Below are positions 61,169 to 64,000 of a stretch of DNA of 64,000 bases, in pieces. The stretch comes from Actinomadura rudentiformis (GTDB lineage: Bacteria; Actinomycetota; Actinomycetes; Streptosporangiales; Streptosporangiaceae), in the NCBI RefSeq assembly GCF_008923185.1, contig NZ_WBMT01000005.1:391747-455746 (forward strand), given 5' to 3'. The position numbers were made by a program, and so were the translations under genes. The number at the start of each line of letters is the position of its first letter. The first letter of the stretch is position 1. The notes beneath the pieces were generated by a model. The model searched no databases. It was not told the origin of the DNA and saw nothing but the letters and a program-made list of their open reading frames with translations.

Positions 61169-61239
61169 GCATGCATTCTGACCCGCCGTCTCGCGGGCTG
61201 TCCAGTTGTGTCCGGCATGCGGACGGGTGAGATCCGTCA

Positions 61240-61446
61240 TCATCCCTGACGCTTCCAGTTGACCCCGGGCTCACTGGCCTGGCCGGGCTGACCGCTCTTC
61301 GCGGTCTTCGTCCGGTCTCGCTGCTCCGGCGTGGCGGGACCTTGCCGGTGCTGGCAGGCGCACCACGAACCGCCACGACAGTCATCGTGGTGGTGGTCAC
61401 GGCACGGCTGGCAGATCACCCTCCCGCTACACCCCCACCCAACCAT
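61240..61446 (-). CDS. Cys/His-rich small protein
   Basis: From ATG 61446 about 68 residues: MVGWGCSGRVICQPCRDHHH, DDCRGGSWCACQHRQGPATP, then a polar tail. CQPCRDHHHDDCRGGSWCACQH offers five Cys and four His for two metal sites and is a recognisable actinomycete mini-protein ('C.PC...HH.DC.G..WC.CQH'). GTG 61419 directly ahead of ICQPC is an alternative start and may be correct. Function unknown; it lies just upstream of the sulfate operon leader on the same strand. Confidence 0.7.
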   Translation of the reverse strand: MVGWGCSGRVICQPCRDHHHDDCRGGSWCACQHRQGPATPEQRDRTKTAKSGQPGQASEPGVNWKRQG

Positions 61447-61684
61447 CCTGTCGACGGACAAGCTTCGCTTGACTCCTCCCATTGTCACCGATCCACGCGA
61501 ATGCATGCGGCCGGTCGGAAAATGGGCATCGAAGCCGCGTGTCCTGTGTCACCTCGCCGCCTGACCTGCGTGGGCCCTCGGAGCGATCTTGGGCCGGTGG
61601 TGGCTCGCGGGCGTCAGAGTGGGTATGAGGCCGACAACCGGCCGTGCGACGCGCGGAACGGATCACTGAAATGGGCGATCAGGC

Positions 61685-62785
61685 ATGTTCCGGGCGGGCA
61701 ACGCTTTACGGTGGGTCGGTGTGACCACCGTTTCGGACGCCGCCGGCGCTTCGGGGAGCCCCGCGGACGATTCCGACGCCGGGCCGGGCCCCGCCCTGCA
61801 CCGGCGTGTGGGCACCGTGGTCTGGGGTCTCGTCCGGGACACGGCGGTCGCGGCGTTCCGCTACCGGGTGACGGGGCTGGCCGCCGAGGCGGCCTTCTTC
61901 GCCCTGCTGTCCCTGCCGCCCCTGGTCATCGGGCTCATCGGCACGATGGGCCACTTCCGCGGCATGATGGGCTCGGGCACCGTGGCGGAGGTGCGCGCCT
62001 GGCTGATCACGCAGGCTCAGACCGTGCTGACGGGGCCGGCCGTCGACTCGGTCGTGGTGCCGCTGATCGACGATGTGATCAGGGGAGGCAGCCCGGACAT
62101 CGTGTCGGTCAGCTTCCTGATCTCGCTCTGGGCGGGATCGCGGGCCACCAACGTCTACGTCGACACGATCACCATCGCGTACGGGCTGTCGGGCATCCGC
62201 GGGGTGATCCGCACCCGGGTGCGCGCGTTCGTGCTCTACCTGGTCGGGCTGCTGGTCATGCTGATCCTCATCCCGCTGCTGGTGGCGGGGCCCACACTGG
62301 TCCGGGACGCGCTGCCGGAGAGTGCCTGGTTCGTCCAGATCCTCTACTGGCCGGTCGTGGTGACGTTGTCGATCCTGTTCCTGGCGATGCTCTACCACAT
62401 GAGCGTCCCGGTGCGGACGGCCTGGTGGCGCGAGGTGCCCGGCGCGGTGGTGGCGCTGATCATCTGGATCATCGGTAGCGTCACGCTCCGGCTCTACCTG
62501 GCGGGCTCGCTGGCCGGGGTGTCGGTGTACGGCTCGCTGGCCGCGTCGATCGCCATCCTGGCCTGGTTGTACGTGGCTGCGCTGGCCGTCCTCATCGGAG
62601 CCGCGCTGAACGCCGAGATCGACCGGCTGTGGCCCAGCGCGGACACCGCGCGGGCGCGGGCCATGCGCGCCGCGGCGGCGGACTCAGCCGAGTCGGCGGC
62701 GGCGTCGGCGGAGTCGGCGGCGTCAGCGGCGGAGGCAGCGGAGGCCAAGGCCGCCAGGTCGAATGAGGAACGTGCCGCCGAATAA
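61685..62785 (+). CDS. YihY/BrkB family membrane protein
   Basis: A 366-residue membrane protein with six helices. FRYRVTGLAAEAAFFALLSL, PPLVIGLIGTMG, VSFLISLWAGSRATNVYVDT, RAFVLYLVGLLVMLILIPLL and LAASIAILAWLYVAALAVLI with GAALNAEID are the YihY signature. The tail is low-complexity (SAESAAASAESAASAAEAAE). Despite the old name 'ribonuclease BN' the family has no known enzyme activity. ATG 61685; GTG 61721 is an alternative start closer to the usual length. Confidence 0.92.
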   Translation: MFRAGNALRWVGVTTVSDAAGASGSPADDSDAGPGPALHRRVGTVVWGLVRDTAVAAFRYRVTGLAAEAAFFALLSLPPLVIGLIGTMGHFRGMMGSGTVAEVRAWLITQAQTVLTGPAVDSVVVPLIDDVIRGGSPDIVSVSFLISLWAGSRATNVYVDTITIAYGLSGIRGVIRTRVRAFVLYLVGLLVMLILIPLLVAGPTLVRDALPESAWFVQILYWPVVVTLSILFLAMLYHMSVPVRTAWWREVPGAVVALIIWIIGSVTLRLYLAGSLAGVSVYGSLAASIAILAWLYVAALAVLIGAALNAEIDRLWPSADTARARAMRAAAADSAESAAASAESAASAAEAAEAKAARSNEERAAE

Positions 62786-62853
62786 CGGTCACGGGTAAAA
62801 ACTGTGCAGTAACCGGCCCTGAAAAGGTCAAACATGTCGTAGCCTCGCCTGAC

Positions 62854-63816
62854 ATGACCCCCCGTGACGACACAGCCGCACCGGACCGGCGGCTCCGTAC
62901 CGTGACCGGCACGATTCCCGCGTCCGCGATCACCGGAGCGGTGTTGCCGCACGAGCACCTCCAGCTCGACCTGCGGTGGCCCGCGCATCCGGCGCAGGTG
63001 GACTCCGACCCCCGCCGCTGGCTCGACGAGGAGAAGGCGGTCAGCGGCGAGCTGTCGGCCCTGCGCGGCGAGCACGAGCTGAGCCTGGTCGTCGACCTCA
63101 CCTGCGGCGGGATGGGCCGCAGCGCGGCCGCCCTGTCCCGGATCAGCGCGGGCTCGCGGGTCGCGGTGGTGGCGGGCACCGGCTTCTTCGCCGAGCCGTT
63201 CCACCCCGCCTTCGTCGCCGAGGCCGACGTCGACAAGCTCGCCGAGCGCATCCTGGCCGAGGTCGGCTTCGGGATGGACGGCACCAACTCGCTGCCCGGT
63301 GTGATCGGGGAGATCGGCACCTGGGGCGAGGCGCCCACCGAGGCCGAGGAGCGCTGCCTGCGGGCCGCCGCCCGGGCCGCCCGCTACTCGGGCCTGCCGG
63401 TGGCGACCTACGGCCGCCCCGGCGTGAGCCAGCTGGAGATCCTCACCAGTGCCGGGCTCGACCCGGCCCGGGTCGCGGTGGGCCAGCAGGACCGGGTCGA
63501 CGACCCCGCTGCCCACCGCAAGATCGCCGAGCTGGGCGCGTACGTCTCGTTCGGCTCCCTCGGGCTCGCGGGAGACGACGCCGCGGCGCTGGGCGGCCGG
63601 GTGCGAGCGGTCATGGAGCTGCTGGAGGCGGGCCATGGCGAGCGCGTGCTGCTCAGCACCGGCGTCGCCCGGATGACGCAGGTCCAGCGGTACGGCGGGA
63701 CCGGATACGCCTACCTCTTCGAGACCTTCCTGCCCGCGCTGCGAACCGCCGGCGCCGACGACGCCACGCTGCGCACGATCACGCACGAGAACCCCCTGCG
63801 CTGGCTCGCCGGCTGA
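62854..63816 (+). CDS. Phosphotriesterase-family protein with degenerate metal site
   Basis: A 320-residue amidohydrolase-superfamily barrel. TVTGTIPASAITGAVLPHEH starts strand 1 with the HxH motif (HEH). Other ligands seem lost: where the family has 'TH' at the end of strand 5 this has VATYGRPGVSQLEIL; where it has 'GHxD' at strand 6 this has VAVGQQDRVDD; where it has 'SxD' at strand 8 this has LLSTGVARM. The general frame (ENPLRWLAG end, GEIGTWG, AGDDAAALGG) is intact. It may have no metal-dependent hydrolase activity, or use another chemistry. ATG 62854 lies in a 68-base gap after the YihY gene. Confidence 0.85.
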   Translation: MTPRDDTAAPDRRLRTVTGTIPASAITGAVLPHEHLQLDLRWPAHPAQVDSDPRRWLDEEKAVSGELSALRGEHELSLVVDLTCGGMGRSAAALSRISAGSRVAVVAGTGFFAEPFHPAFVAEADVDKLAERILAEVGFGMDGTNSLPGVIGEIGTWGEAPTEAEERCLRAAARAARYSGLPVATYGRPGVSQLEILTSAGLDPARVAVGQQDRVDDPAAHRKIAELGAYVSFGSLGLAGDDAAALGGRVRAVMELLEAGHGERVLLSTGVARMTQVQRYGGTGYAYLFETFLPALRTAGADDATLRTITHENPLRWLAG

Positions 63817-63832
63817 CGCGCACTTGTTCCTT

Positions 63833-64000
63833 GTGGGGGGCGACCCCCCACGCCCCCCGGTGCCGGGCCGGCGGCCTTGCTTCGCGGCGGCCACCGCCCC
63901 GGGCAGGGGCTCCGCCCCTACGACCCCGGCAGGGGGCTCTGCCCCCTGCACCCCCGCGCCCCCTGCGCCGGGGCTCCTTCTTTGTGGGGGGACGACCCCC
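63833..64000. repeat. Block of GC-rich hairpins at the window end
   Basis: GTGGGGGG-cga-CCCCCCAC (63833-63851), GGGGC-tcc-GCCCC (about 63906-63918), CAGGGGGC-tct-GCCCCCTG (about 63931-63949) and a further copy of TTTGTGGGGGG at the right edge. The first hairpin, 17 bases after the stop of the preceding gene, can end its transcript; the array is of the intergenic repeat type spread through Actinomadura-like genomes. Confidence 0.75.

Noticed and set aside
1..64000. CRISPR arrays, tRNA or rRNA genes, biosynthetic megasynthases
   Set aside because: None seen when reading for spaced repeats, T-loop sequences and ketosynthase or condensation motifs; a covariance-model scan for tRNA would settle the point.

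Overview
The window is chromosomal DNA from a high-GC actinomycete. GC-rich third codon positions, F420-type and LLM oxidoreductase signatures, the families DUF6086, DUF6221 and DUF1707, SigE-type ECF sigma factors and a short 'RRHVDF' sulfur leader peptide point to the Streptosporangiales, most likely a Thermomonosporaceae (Actinomadura-like) genome. That placement is inference from gene families; no rRNA marker is present. I saw no rRNA, tRNA, CRISPR array or PKS/NRPS cluster.

The window has two halves of different character. Positions 1-42,000 are accessory and decaying. Intact genes (efflux pumps, TetR/LysR/XRE regulators, F420-type reductase, secreted mini-proteins) alternate with about 25 pseudogenes and fragments: LuxR and ECF sigma tails, a SAM methyltransferase, a STAS protein, a dihydrofolate-reductase-like gene, an alpha/beta hydrolase, an LLM oxidoreductase, LysR, MFS and monooxygenase remnants, pieces of three tyrosine integrases and of IS5, IS30, ISL3 and IS21 elements. 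Several intact regulators sit opposite their likely target and share a palindromic operator with it (9.36, 20.3, 39.57 kb; also 15.98 kb beside two pseudogenes). Embedded at 24.2-28.0 kb is a translation/cold module: a DEAD-box RNA helicase, a CspA cold-shock protein and, divergently, an extra methionyl-tRNA synthetase. All three have structured 5' leaders, two of which appear to cover the Shine-Dalgarno sequence.

Positions 42,000-64,000 are almost all intact genes. A complete high-affinity potassium operon, kdpFABCDE, runs leftwards from 50.07 to 42.02 kb with overlapping stop/start codons; it is preceded by an additional 27-residue membrane ORF and a frameshifted membrane protein gene, with two pairs of GCGTCAA repeats upstream that could be KdpE sites. 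Then come an AidB-like acyl-CoA dehydrogenase, a DUF1707/LiaF-like protein, a Baeyer-Villiger-type monooxygenase facing a TetR regulator, and an ECF sigma factor coupled to a membrane-anchored partner. A leftward assimilatory sulfate operon follows (leader peptide, ferredoxin sulfite reductase, zinc-ribbon mini-protein, APS/PAPS reductase, CbiX-type chelatase that can supply sirohaem for the reductase). The window ends with a small Cys/His-rich protein, a YihY-family membrane protein, a phosphotriesterase-family protein with a degenerate metal site and a block of GC-rich hairpins.

Because the rightmost 22 kb carries long intact frames, the many frameshifts on the left are more likely real decay than sequencing error, although a homopolymer case such as the C7 run at 50,504 should be checked against reads.
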